Source: Phorcus lineatus (Eukaryota > Mollusca > Gastropoda > Trochida > Trochidae). From it: a stretch of 64,000 bases of DNA. The position numbers and the translations under genes are program-made. The notes below the pieces were generated by a model. It searched no databases, was not told the DNA's origin, and saw only the letters and a list, made by a program, of their open reading frames with translations. The DNA lies in contig OV121086.1 of NCBI GenBank assembly GCA_921293015.1, positions 45,215,402 through 45,279,401 of the forward strand, in the 5' to 3' direction. Positions 26,663 through 40,500 of the stretch are shown piece by piece (within the stretch, counting starts at the first letter, position 1; every line of letters begins with the position of its first letter).

Positions 26663-29600
26663 CAACCACTTGATAGAGATTAAGATGAATTGTATTAACA
26701 ATTTTGATTTGAATATCAACATTCGTTAGCAATTTTTAATAATCAATTCTACAGCATTAGTTTGTTTAATGGTTTTTAATAACATTTTTTCCTACAGGAT
26801 GAATGATGATAAGCTATATATTTTTCACATGAGTACAAATGCATATGAAATTTTTATTGTGAACAATAAGTTACAGTGACTCTACACTTATCTTGTGTGT
26901 AAAGTCAAAAACTATACATTTAAGGGGAGAACCATGACCAATAGATTCATTTATGTTTTAGGACTTAGAGAGCAGGCTTTGATTTTCTTTGTCAAGGTTT
27001 TTAAATCAACTAAGGACATACATGGAAAAATTCATCGCAAGGAAATAAGTTGATTTATTGAGAAATGAGTTGTCATAGATACAATAGATATCATACTCAG
27101 ATATCTGAATGAAGTGTCCATAAAATACCTCATGATACAATAATGTGTCCATCACTGATTGAATTTGATAGCTAGCTCCTCTATGCCCTATTTGAATACT
27201 CCTAGACTATAATTGCTGCTTTCATTTGTTTATGTATGTAAAAATATCAATATGTTTACTTCAAACCCATCAGTTCTTGTCATAAATGTGCACAAAGTAT
27301 GAAATGGAATAAGTTAAAGCGCTTTTATATCGATCCACTTCATGTTGACAGATGTGAAGTATTGTACAACCCTTGAGAAGGAAGACAAAGAATTTTTATG
27401 GATTATCAACTTCTTTATTGTAACGTTTGATACGTTTTTATACCGTTTTCAAGCAATTGGAGATTATGTGACCCCTTAAGAAGTATTCTATTTTTTCAAG
27501 GCCAGACAAAACTTAATTTCTAGACAAATGGTAGAATTTGTAAGGTTTAGGTTCCCTGAATGTAAAACAAATTATCAATGTATTTGCACAAGAGAGCTTG
27601 TACAAAATGTCATAGGAATGTGAGGCGGTAACACCAGATACTGCGTTGGCCAGTATTTGTTACTTATGTGTTCAACATTCATGTAATGTGAACTGTCTTA
27701 TTTTTCTCTTGTAATAACCCAATGAGTCATAATTATTCACCTTCATTTACTGTGACTTTAGTGAAATTCATTGCTACAATTAAACCAAATCAACTGACCA
27801 AAAAAAATTGTCTTGTGTTGTCAATTTACTCATATGAGTCCATCCAAATGCTTAATGAGATTTTCTAGGCACCAACTTTATGATGTTGTCACACAAGTAT
27901 TTAGTGACAGCAAGTGGGTGGAACAATATTCATGGTAAAATCTATATTTGCTAAACTAATGTTATTCAGAAAATGTCAGTTCCCTTAAAAAAAAATCTGT
28001 TGTCTGGAAAGATTGATTTCCTCATAAGGTTATTTTTAAGAGGCAGTCTAATATTAAGTGTAGAGATTACAGGTATTCTATGGATGGTGAACATCAAAAA
28101 CATCACAATATTTTTGTATGGATTCCTATATCGTTCTCTAGTATTTGTTAAAAACAGAAAAGTATCTGAACCAAAACATCAGCTTTGAGAAAATGGTAAA
28201 CAGCAAGATCCTTCATTGTTTTCTCTTCGGTATAAGATCTGCAGTCTCAGCTTCTTATTTCTTCTTGGTTTATGAATATCCAGCTTACAAAATATTACCG
28301 TACCTCCCCTCGGTGGTATTTTACCCCAGTTACCTGGATGAGCTTATGCTTTATAAAGATACAACCAATTCAATGAATGATGCAGATGGAAAATAAATAT
28401 TTAATTGTTTTATCTCAGATCACTTTCTGCTATAGAAACTTAATTTTGCACCTCAACTGTGGCAGTGTATCTCTGTGAAAGGTGTACAGCGTGTTGTTGG
28501 ATCTTGTTTTTGTCAAGGTGTTGATGCCCAGCTGATAAATAAGCTTAAAGGGAGAATAATGAAGTTTTTACGAAAACATTGGGATAGTCCAATTCATACA
28601 CATTATTTTTTTGGAATTCAGTTCAAACATTTTATTGATTTGGAAAACATTAAAAAATTAAGCCGGGTGACCAGGCATTGCTGACAAGTCTCATCATTTA
28701 TTATTTGTAAATTTGAGGATAATCTATCAATACGGAGAGTTTATCTGTATAAAAAAATTAATAGATTTACAGCCTTTTGTTTTTCATGTCATGCTAAAAA
28801 TTCAAAATGGCGGCATGGTAGCCAACAGTACTAGCTCTATAGTGATAAGCTGTTTGTGCAGCTTATTCATGCCTCACTCTGAGGGTGTGTGTTCGAAATC
28901 TGTCAGGAAATCAAGAGTTTGTACTTAAGCAGATTGAGTATTCCTCAATAAGAAATCATATATACAAATCATTAGACGTTAATACTTCTTTGTAATCATT
29001 ATATTTCTTTGCACTTGAATAAGGTCCTTTAAAAAATAATCAAGAAAAGCAAAACACATAAAGAATTCTAAAGAATCTTTTATTTCAGTGAAGGCAGGGT
29101 GGTTAACAAATGTAAAGATAAGCCTCAAAACATATATAAATATATAAAATCATTTAAGAAGAACTTCTAAAAATCACAGTCTTGAATACATTATATTAGA
29201 ATTATAATTTGAAAAAAAACAACAAAGACATACACAGAATACATAATGGACACACTTTAAAAATATGTATATTTAGAATTGTTGTAAAAATATCACAAAC
29301 GACATCCACTATCAAGAGGAAATAGGAAGGCAACTGGGTAAAAGCTTTCAGATATCATAAATCCTTTTTCATAGCATCATCCTTGACATGAGACTGTCTT
29401 TATTTGACAGAGAATCAATTCCCAGAAACCACCTAACATGACCATTGGGTGAAGCATAATGAATCTCAACTCAAGGTTCTTAGTTCATATAATTTGGTCT
29501 TGAACAAGGAAATAAGAAGTGGTTGAATGAAACTATAAATTTTGGACGGATTTCTGACAAAAAGTCTCTGTTAATATGTTTTCTTATAATCTTTTCACAT

Positions 29601-31325
29601 AACCTTGATTATAAGAAATCAATTTATTTTGTTCAAGTTCTTTTGTATGTCGTTAAATGCTTTTTGTCCAAGTTACATACTCAAGCTTTGAAGGAAAAAT
29701 AATATAGATTGATTGCTGAAAGGTATAATTCACAAAGACGTTTATGTTACTTACTTCCAACATTCATTTCTTCAGCTATAACACAAATTTCAATTATTTG
29801 GCAAATGTTTTGGCAATTCTTAGTAAAGTAATAATGACACCACTGGTATATTGATCCACACAACAGAAAATAATCAATTACATAAACGGTTGACATTTTT
29901 TAATTTACAACTAAAAATACATAACAAAATGTTTATTTAAAAATAATATTTTTAAGTTGATTTCCAATCAGGAAAGGAAGCAAACAGTCAAACTTATATA
30001 ATTATATGAAATAATATAAGTAATTGTGAGTATATAGGTATGTATGTATAGATAAACAAAAAAGGATAATTATATAGCTTTACACTTTTTCAACAAAAAC
30101 CTGACCAAAATTGTCTCCCTTTGACAACAAAACAAGGGCAAAAAAATGCAGTATGATTAAAATGAAACTTTCAAAGTAGTTTTCATAATAAGATTTCCCA
30201 AATTTGTTTAACCACAAATATCAAAAGCTAATAGAAAAGAAGGAATGGTATAGTTTTGGATATAGTATCTATGAATTCAATCCTTATTTTCACTTTCCAA
30301 ACACCTAAATTTTCCTGCCGACCCAAATTGATATTGATTTTTCTTCAGTTCCTAATATTAAAGTCTACATTATGGAACTTTCTTACCTACTTATGGCTGC
30401 TGGATGAAGATTGGTATTTGCCAGCCCAAAATTTAAATTTTGTTAATTAAAGGCAAAAGTAGTCATATGCATACAATATTTGTCTGCCTGAAGCAAAAGC
30501 AAGCAGTTTCTATTACACTCACTGATAATAAAGCCAATTTTTAAAAAGGGGATTAAAATAATGACAAAATTAAGAAAGGAAAAAATCTATACACAAGAAT
30601 AAGGGCTTGATAGAAAACTTTGGTTACACCATTATAGATAAGAAGGGAAGTAATAAGCACTTATTACAATGCAGAAAGGACTTCTTGTTTCTCCAGCCAA
30701 AAATCATGTCCACAAAGAAAGAAAGTTGTTCATAGGCACATAACTATCACACTAATTCAAATCTCTTTGAATAACTTAGATTGTAATTAAATGTTATTAC
30801 TATAATGTTTTTGGCTTTAGGGATATCCTTGATTTGGGCAGGTGCTTTCTGGAAACTTGACTTTATCTTTTAGACTGTTTTATAGATAGGCCTTTCAAGA
30901 CTAGCTCCTTTCACTAAACAACCGTCTCAAGGTTGACCTAGCAGGAACTATGGCCGTTTTTTGCAATTATTATTTGTTCAAAATTACCCAATAATTATTA
31001 GTTGATGCAAAATATATTTTCTTTAGGAGGTAAACATAGATTATTACCATTTGATTATCTTTACTCATAAAATAAGTTGTCATGTATCATTCTAAAACTG
31101 CATATGGCCATTTTAGTTTGAATACCTTTTAATCATTTGAGTTGGGGATATGGATTTGCATAGTTAAACCAAACTTACAAACAAAAATAATATTGTTATC
31201 TTACCAGGTTAATTTTCAGCAATAAGTACTCAAAACTTTCGGATTAGCAAGTTAAGTTTTAATTGCATTTTAAGGCACAAGTTAAGATTTTATGTAACTA
31301 TGATATTAGTGCCACATTTGTTAAG
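26663..31325. other. Intergenic, no gene recognised
   Basis: AT-rich; several chance ORFs of up to 83 codons (for example 28145-28396) with no family. A tRNA B-box-like word (GTTCGAAATC, 28888-28897) occurs without a convincing A box. The 3' end and poly(A) site of the next minus-strand gene should lie at its right edge. Confidence 0.45.
31258..31263 (-). terminator. Possible poly(A) signal of the 31326-62999 gene
   Basis: ATTAAA on the minus strand, 62 nt after the stop codon. This is a weaker variant signal; the nearest clear AATAAA is more than 1 kb further on. Confidence 0.3.
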
Positions 31326-31522
31326 TTAAGCTGTGGTAGATGGCGCCACTGGCCACATCTTCATGCGGCCATGTTGGAAGTCGCCCGCGCCGGCAGCTTC
31401 AAGTTGCTCCTTGTACTCAACCAGAGCTGTCATAGTCAAGGGTTGCCAGTCAGACGTGAATCTTCGAAGGAAATCCTGTTTGGAGGTGAAGGTTGCGGAC
31501 CTTGTTGACTCATCAGGAGTTC
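31326..31522 (-). CDS. Unrecognised gene, last exon
   Basis: Acceptor GTTTGCAG; completes Gly and reads TPDESTRSATFTSKQDFLRR, then a Gln/Ala/Gly-rich end, and stops at TAA (31326-31328). Confidence 0.85.
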
Positions 31523-34500
31523 CTGCAAACAGACAATAAGTACGAGGTAAAAGAAAGAAGGATAAAATGATCTCATTATAGAACAATTATTTATTGCTAT
31601 ATGTAAAGTCTGCAGACTCTGCAAAAACATATTTGGCTTATAGGATTAACTCTTTACTGGTCCGAACCAAAATCAAATTATTCTCCTCCTTAAAGGAGCA
31701 CAGTATGTTGTTGGGGTCAAATATGTAAAACTTTATAAATGGTATTATTTCATCCACAAGTAGTGTTTTTTTCTCTAAAAATTAACATCTCAGTGCTTAT
31801 CAGTTAGCATAGTGACAATAAACATGGAAAAAGTCTTAGATATATGATCGAAAAATGTACAATGCCGCCCCCAAAAGGACTTAAACGTAATTTTGGAAAC
31901 TAATTTATAGCAGACGCGAGAAGAAATTTAGGTTGGTATTGCTTAGTAGTTCACTTAACTGATGCACATGTAAATGGGACGCTGAATTTTGGCTCCTTTA
32001 CATTTATATGGCAGTTTTAATGTACAATTGAAAACAAGAAAATATCATAATTTTGGTATTTGGACCATAGTAAGCCTAAATTAATAATAAAGTGTCACCT
32101 TCACCATCTGATGTCCTCGAATCAGAGAAACCAAGACTGGATTGTGCTTTCACTGACGGAGGTTTTGTGTGACCTTGAGGCAAGTCCTTCTTATTGCGTT
32201 CTCGATAGAACCTCTCTGTGAAATCTCCAGGGGTTGTAGCCTCTCTTTCAGTCAGGAAGTACAGCTTCGGCTTTTGCTTCGACTTGTGTTTGGAATCAGG
32301 GTCTGGTTCAGCTTCTCCAAGTTCAAGGTTAGTGTCTGACTTCTGCTCTTCTTTGTCTTCTGTATTTTCAGTAGGACGACCATCTTGTTTGGCCTTGCTC
32401 TCCTGTCGTCTGGCTGTCAGCCACTTCATGTAGGCAGGGTCACTGGTGTCCTGTGGGTTAATGAGACAGAGTATGTAAATGGATTCCTAAGAGTTCTTAA
32501 CTTATCTTGTATCTACTGCATAAACAAAAGCATAAGCTTCAATCAAGCAATTTAGCATCAATGGTTTTGAGATTAAAAAGAGAGAATATTTGTCTGATAA
32601 CTTACTTTTCAAAAGGACAAAAGGCACAATCACAAAGACACCTTCTCTAGATGTAATGTTGACTACATTGAATATGATAGCACAACAAACTTTCGACTAG
32701 ATTTTTTTAATAGTAATGATCTACAACTGAGACTTTATATACACAGTTTTAAATACAATTTTTTACTCAAATGAACTCCATGGTACTCACAGAAAAGTCG
32801 TCAGTCCAGGATGGCATATATCGTGAGATAGTGTCAGTGGCGCCCTCTGTGATATCTGGAAGGGGGTTGTTGTACAACAGGATGTTGGTGCGGTCGTTGT
32901 TGGCACGTGAAGCCCTGTACATGATTCCCGTCTTGTGGCGGTACTTCCGGATGTTCCTCAGGAGACTCTGGTCCAGGAGCTTGTTCATGTCCGGGACCTG
33001 ACCACAAAAGGAGATTCATAGAGGATGCCAGTTTTGAGAAAACAAGACTTCGGAAGACATTCAGGGACTCCTTGCACTAAACACTAAGGTACTAGTAATC
33101 TCACTAGCGTCACATGCTCGTCCCAACATTTCATGGAAAATATAATCAATTAGAGCTCTTATTGCATTAAAATGTTCCAAGTTCCATTGTACTCCTGGAA
33201 CTTACAGGGGAGGTTGAGAGACAAAAGCATATGCATTTATCATCCAAAACAGTGTTGCACAGGAGATATTGCTTGTAGAAGATCAAGTGATATCTCCAAG
33301 GAGATATAGATTTGACAGTAGATTTTGAACAATGCCCTGTTAAAGTCAAGTTCATGACATTACAATTGTTTTACATCATCAAGTAATGACATCACAATGC
33401 TATGATGTCATAATCATGATGACATCACAGTGCTATGACATCACCACACTAAGAGTCTAAGAGTAGTGCAGTGTTCTGAATATACATTTTTCATGGAATG
33501 GAAATGAAAAATGATTTCGGTAGAAAAATAGAATCTTACCCTCATGTCTTCTGATATCAAATATATCAACACTCATTGATAAAAGTAAAAATATACTCGG
33601 CAAGCCTCGGATATTTGTAACTTTTATCAACTCTTGTTGATATATTCGATATCAGAAGACACTTGGGTGAGATTCTCTATGTATTACCTTTAAGATAAAT
33701 CTATATAATTATATCAGCCTCAGGTCTATATTTCAAAGCATTCAAAACCAAGGCTATTTTTCCTTGATGTACAAGTATGGTTCACTCTAAAAATCTGATA
33801 TTGTACGTGTAAGTTTTGTCAGGATATCTTTAACCTATGATTGTCAGTGGAGCCAGAACGACATTATGGTTGACATAAAAATTTGAAGGGAAATCATGGT
33901 TAATAAAGGTACCTCCAAATCATCCTAATTCAAATTATTACCTACGAGGGCAATCATATCAATTCAAGCTTTTATAGCCCCAGGGCAAAATATCACTTTT
34001 TCATTGTTACATCACGTAAAAAAACAATGCTTTGTTGTCGCAGTTCGATTATAACGTTGTGTTCCAAATGCGCCTATGTCTATATGCTTGGATGTTGATT
34101 TTTAATAGTTTCTTTGATTTTTTTACTTTGGTTATAAACAGAATATCATATTCGTGTCCATGACATACTATGTTTACGACACTCGAGCCTTAATATCAGT
34201 ATATCCCTCGCTTTCGCTCGGGAAATAATAACATTAAGCACTTGTGTCGTAAACACAGTATGTCATGGACACTCATAAAATATCCTCTATTTATGTCTTT
34301 GATCATGCAATAACAGAATGCACTATGGGCGGCATGATGTAGGTAGGACTTTGTCGGGTCTTGGAAAATTGTTATAGCACCATATGAATGTCAACATAAT
34401 TAACACCACAGCAGCTTTTGTTTTCACAAAATATACTCATCTCATGTGCCCTTAAATCACTGTTGTTGATGTCAGGTGTTGATCCGATCCGGTTTAAAAA

Positions 34501-37500
34501 AAAAAAATTCACTTAATTTTTAGGGTGATGTTCAACATGGGGAATCACCCAAATTGTGTGCAATTTATCTAATCATTCTTCAAACTATTTTGAAGCCCAT
34601 CCTGCCCATTGAGTGCACCAATGAGTGATATATATCCATACCCATTCCCCCCTTCGAATGTGCCAATGTAATTTTTCCATTTCGGATGGAATCAGAAAGG
34701 CAGCGAGATCAGTCTCACTGAGTACAAGGTTTGTAGGGAGATTACTATTCATTGGACGAGGGTATGCCTGTACTGAAGAATCCACTCCATTTCACAATTT
34801 TCAATGAATGATACACTGTTATCAGTGTAAGTCCTTGAAATATGGTTTGACATTTCTTGAAAAACATGGCGACTGGATGACAAACAAATTTGCCTTATTC
34901 AGAGTTTCTGGCAAAGCTAACATATAAAAATCAAAAGATGTCTGCCAGTTGATTTAAGAGCTTATTTACTGATAAAATGTACTCGTAAAATGAGCTTTTG
35001 TGTTTGCAGCTTAATATTGATACTCAATCTACGATAGCTTTCATTTTTTTACAGTTCTGAGGACATATTGTAGCAATTTGTATGTGCATAATGTGAAGTC
35101 CAGTGATTGGTGTTGAAATCTCCTATTAGGAAGTTGTCCCTTTAGATATGAGAGACAGAATGGGAGGAGACTTACATCATCTGTTGCTGTGAAGTTCCTG
35201 ACCACTGGGTTGCGTCCAAGTGTAAGAGATTCCCGAACAAAGGCACTGTATGCATGCTGTGGAGAAAGAGAGGGAAAAACTGCATTAAACCAATAAACCC
35301 CACTTGCTACATCAGCTTATTTGTATCCACAGAGCTAGCAAAATACCCTGATATCTGGCAGGTCAAATATTTCGTATCAACGTGTAATGCATAAAAACAG
35401 AGAAGGAAATCTGTAGTGAGGTACAGGTACACACAAGATAATATCCTATCTGCACTGGAAGTAAGGTGTATTTTATGGATTATCTTTATAGTAGTAAGAT
35501 GTATTGAATGGTTTATCTTAAAAGTACTAACATATATTTTCTGGTTTATCTTGATAATAGTAAGATGTATTGTATGATTTGAATAGTAGTAAGATGTATT
35601 TTCTGGTTTATATTTATAGTAATAAGATGCATTTTCTGGTTTATCTTTATAGTAGTAAGATGTATTTTATGGTTTATCTTAATAGGAGTAAAATGTATTT
35701 TCTAGTTTATCTTGATAATTGTAAGATCTATTGTATGGTTTATCTTTATAGAAGTAAGATGTATTTTATGGTTTAACTTTATAGTAGTAAGATGTATTTT
35801 ATGGTTTATCTTTATAATAGTAAGATGTATTTATGGTTTATCCCAATAGTAGTAAGATTTTTTTTATTATTTATCTTAATAGTAGTAATTTGTAATTTAT
35901 GGTTTATTTTAAAACCATTTCTTGTGTAGTTTAGATATATATTAGCATATAGTATAGCTGGGTATTTTTCTCCTTAATGTTATCAATTCATTATTCTGAT
36001 TACAGACAGCATGGCGCTTGACAACCATTCCTAACTATTCCTACAGAGCATTGGAAGATCCAAGAAGTCAGGAGATCGGCTCCTAAACCATATAGAATAT
36101 TCCAATAGTATTGAAATGTTACACAGCTCCACAGTTTACATCTTCTCAAGTAAAAACATAATGCTTTAACTTTAAATGCTCCAATGGAACCTTGCAAAAT
36201 TATGCCAATTGTACCTTTAAAGTTAGATTCTATTAGATTGTAAGGAATGTGCTAAAAGGTACAATTATTAAGAAAAGCTCTTTTATATAATTCTGAATAT
36301 TTGTAAAGCACTCTTTTAGTATTCGTGTAAAATTTGAAAATGTTACAAAGCTAGGCTGTTTTGGTAATTTAAACTGATCCAAAATGTTTTGTGATAAAGC
36401 AGAGACCTTTTAGATATTCAAATATGTTGCACATCAATGGTACAGTTATCTAGCAAGATGTTTTACATACTCCAGATGTTCTTATAGCTTCCACTATCCA
36501 GGTTCTTGTAAATACTCCAAAACAGCTTAATTAACGGCAGCATTATGAAACATGGATTTTTAAATCACTCTACAACATGCTACAAATACTGTCGCAAAAT
36601 AAGGCTCTTTTAAAACTCCAGAATATGCTAATTCTGATCATTATTAAGCCAGGCCCTTTTAAACACTCTAAACATGCTAAATATGTACCATCATGAAAAC
36701 TGCTCTTTGAAATGTTTCAGAATGCTTCAAAAGTAGCATTTCAAGACAAGACTAGAGTTTTCACCTCATCAAGTTGATTTCACTGGAACGGTGAGTTATT
36801 GACTAGTTCTGATCTGTATTCATAGTTTTTCCTCTGCATTACTAACCAGCTTTGAGGAAGATATTTGTGTTAGCTAGCTCCCGGCCCCATCTGATCAATA
36901 TATCAATGGGGAGAGAGCAAGGGGTTCATGTCTTGTGTTACAAACTTGCATTTCATGCCTTACAGTCTCTCTTTTCATATGAGATCATTTTCTAGTTACT
37001 GATATTCGTTTTGAATTGTTATTATTTCTTTATTTTCTTATAACTGATTTTAGTTTTTTAATCTTTTGTAACTGGTATCCATTCTTGATTTATCTTATTA
37101 CCTGTGTTCTTTTGTGATTCTTTTGTTACTGGTATTTCTCTGGTAGCGATTCTTGATTCTCTTTAATTTTTATCAAATTCTTGATTACCTTAAAGTTTTC
37201 ATTCATTCTCTATTTTCTAAAAAAAATTTATTCATTTTTTATTCTCTTATAACTGGTATCAATTTCATGATTATCTTGGTACTTAAATTCATTCTTGATT
37301 TTCTTAAATTGTATTTATTTTTTGTTCTATTATTGTTGTATGATCCTTGATTTTTGTATGACTGACATGTGTTTTTTTAATTCTTTTATAAATTGTTAAT
37401 CTTTTTTGGTTCCGTTATAGCTGATATTTACTCAAAAGTTTCTTTAATATAACTAGTATTTAGTTTTATTTCTAATAATGTTCTGTTTTGATTCAATTTT

Positions 37501-40500
37501 AATATTCATTCTGGATTCTCTTATATATATATTTTCTTGATTCTCTTACATATCTCATATTTTCTTGATTCTCTTATATTACTGAAATTTATTCTTGAAT
37601 ATTTCTCTACATTCTTGATTTTCATTCCTGATTTTCTTTTATTACTGATATTTATACTTGATAATTCATCTATATTCCTGATTTTCATTCTTGATTCTCT
37701 TATATTATGGATTTCTATTCTTGATTCTCTTATATATCTGATATTTTCTTGATTCTGTTCAAGTTGAATTCATTCTTGACTCTTAAATAACTGATCTTTA
37801 CTCTTGATTCTTATCTTACTAATTTTCATTCTCGATTCTCTTATGATACTGATTTTCTATTTTGATTCTCTTATATTAGGGAGATTAATTCTTGCTTCTT
37901 TTATTTCAAAGTTTCATTTTTGCCTCTTTTTTCATTAATGATATTAAATCTTGAGTCTCTTGTGCATCTGATATTCATTGTTGATTCCTAATATCATATA
38001 AGTTTGTTGATTCTTTTACAGTTTTTCAATAAGAACACCTTAGTCCTGCTTTTGTTGTCGTTATTTCTATCTTATCATTGTAGATTTCCCTATGAAGTAT
38101 AGAAAAATGCAATATTTAAAAAAATAAAAGAAATAAGATGGGATCCTCTTATATTACAAACATTACCAGATTAGGCATTATAGATATTTTTGCAAGAAAA
38201 GTAATTCGACACTTTGAAGAGCAAACTTTTTCACTATCGATCAAGTTAATATATGTTTTAGGAATGTTTTTTTGATAGGATGCGGTATACGTTCAATTTG
38301 TTTCTTGACCAAGTAAATGTGATTCATTTGTGAGATAGCCTCCCTGAGTTGGACTTCAATCGAGCAGCAAGGAAATGACATTGCCGATATGAGTTTGCAA
38401 TCACTCGTGTGAATTGAGTTCACTTTGATTTGATGACTTGCAAACCGCAACTTTAATCAAAAGCACTTGGCTAAAGTAACATTAGTTCTTCGATGAGTAT
38501 AAAAAACGTTTTAAAGCCTTTTATTCATCAGTGTTTGCAACATTACGAATTCACTTAGAACAGCTCTCTTCAACGTTGGTTATATCAAAACACTTTTAGT
38601 CTATTACGATTTAAATATAGGTCATACTTTAGTCACATGACCTATTTAACACCTGGTCAGATTTCACTATTAATTTACATTTGAATGAACATTTGCCGAT
38701 TCAGCAGAATTAATTGGTGAAAGTTCAAAAAATATTCCTTATAGGGTTTTCCTTCCCACTGCAGATTAAACAAATTTTAGAGCTGAGAGTTTCACTCAAT
38801 AAAGCAGCCTTAATTTCTTTCATTTGGACAAAAATAGATTACTCTTTTGGTCACGACGGGGAAATCAGGAGTGTCAACGACCGATTCTGAAGAAGTTAGC
38901 TACAGGCATAATTTTCAAAGATGGGCTTTGAATAGTATGTCAGCAAGTGGAAAGCATTGCAACACTATCCATGGAACTGATAATAATCGTTTAGCGTTTG
39001 ACAGTAAATGACGGACATCGATCGTGATTCAGGAAGCGCAAACACGGAGGCTGGTGTGAAGGCAAATACTGAGTGCTTGGAGTACCTGCTTGTCAGGGCC
39101 AATCAGACGACATTCACAGCTTAAGATCTGATAATGCTGATCCATTTTCTCTATTTTCTCAAGGACATTGTCCTGCACTGATGTTGGTCACTTCCCTGCT
39201 ACTTTTGTGTGCATATCAAAGTCTTTAATATCTTTTATCAACCTGTAAATGTCAGCTGATAGTATGTGATTTTGTGATTATACATCAAGTTACTTGATTG
39301 TAGTACAAAGATTTCCTTAAGTAGGCTTTATTTTTTCTAGGAAATATCCACCATTTGATTTTTTCACTTTTAAGTTTGTATTTGCCATATCGTATATCCC
39401 TTCCTTAAATACTTCTGCTTGATACCTATCTTAACAATGTTCAACTACGAGACGTGAACTTCCAGGGCTATGTTTTACTTGCCCAGATTAGTTTAAGGTA
39501 ATCCCATTGGCAGTGTATTGTGTACGATATGCCTCATTAGAATTATACAATCTACATCACGAGAAATTGTTATTTATAATTTACAATTTTTTAATTGTTT
39601 AAAAATTGATGTTTTTTTAATGTAAAATATTTCAGTCTTGTAAAACCAATATTGCCTATTTTGAATAATGGGCATTTCTAATAATGATCTTTGAATTTAT
39701 AGTTATGGAATTATTATAGAAATGACAGTAAATACAAGTCTGTATACAGCTTTAAGTGGTGAATCAACTGTACATTTGAACAGTGTCTAACCTTTAGAGT
39801 CCAACTGTAGACAAAGATGAAAAAGAAATTTCAAGTCCACATTTTATAAATAAACAAACATTACATGGACAAAGAAAGCACTTCTGTATAAAACACCATC
39901 TTTCATCATTTGTATCTAATGTGCACTCATGCATGAATTATTTCTGAAATGTTTACTTAAACCTCTTCAAATCATTTTTTATTATTTGCAAAGCTTGTTC
40001 CTTTTATAATTAAGTATTCATTGATATAAGGAGCATGCGTGGTATGATGTGTAAATATTTAAAAGCTCCGGGGAACTTGAGATCTCTTCACACCCTGTTT
40101 GTCACCTTACAACCGCCCCGAGCAAAACGCTTTAGAAGCTTTAAGAATGTTTAACAATATTGTGTCCCAGCTCATGATAACACAATTAATACTCGGCTGG
40201 ACAAAGCAATCGTTAATAATAAACTCCTTCTAATTAGGATTGTCACGCCTTGATAAACATGGTAAAAAGGCTCTGTTTAAAAATCAAAATGGTCCAAATG
40301 ATTACACTGAATATAATCCATAAAAATCGATGATCTTGACATTTTGATGCTTTTTAGTAATGTAGATGATTTATTCTTTTGAAATATTATCAACATGGAA
40401 GTATTATTTATAGAATTGTCTCTTTATAGTGGTTAACTGTTATTTTTATATTAATGAGGATTTTTGTCATGAAATCTTTTCATCATTTATTATGATCAGA

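Larger units (their letters stand above)
32998..35175. other. Intron with two foldback repeats
   Basis: Non-coding except for the elements listed at 33270-33670 and 34154-34272. Short ORFs here have no family resemblance. Confidence 0.5.

Noticed and set aside
28820..28925. tRNA-like or SINE-like segment with a B-box word
   Set aside because: No matching A box at the right distance and no cloverleaf could be drawn.
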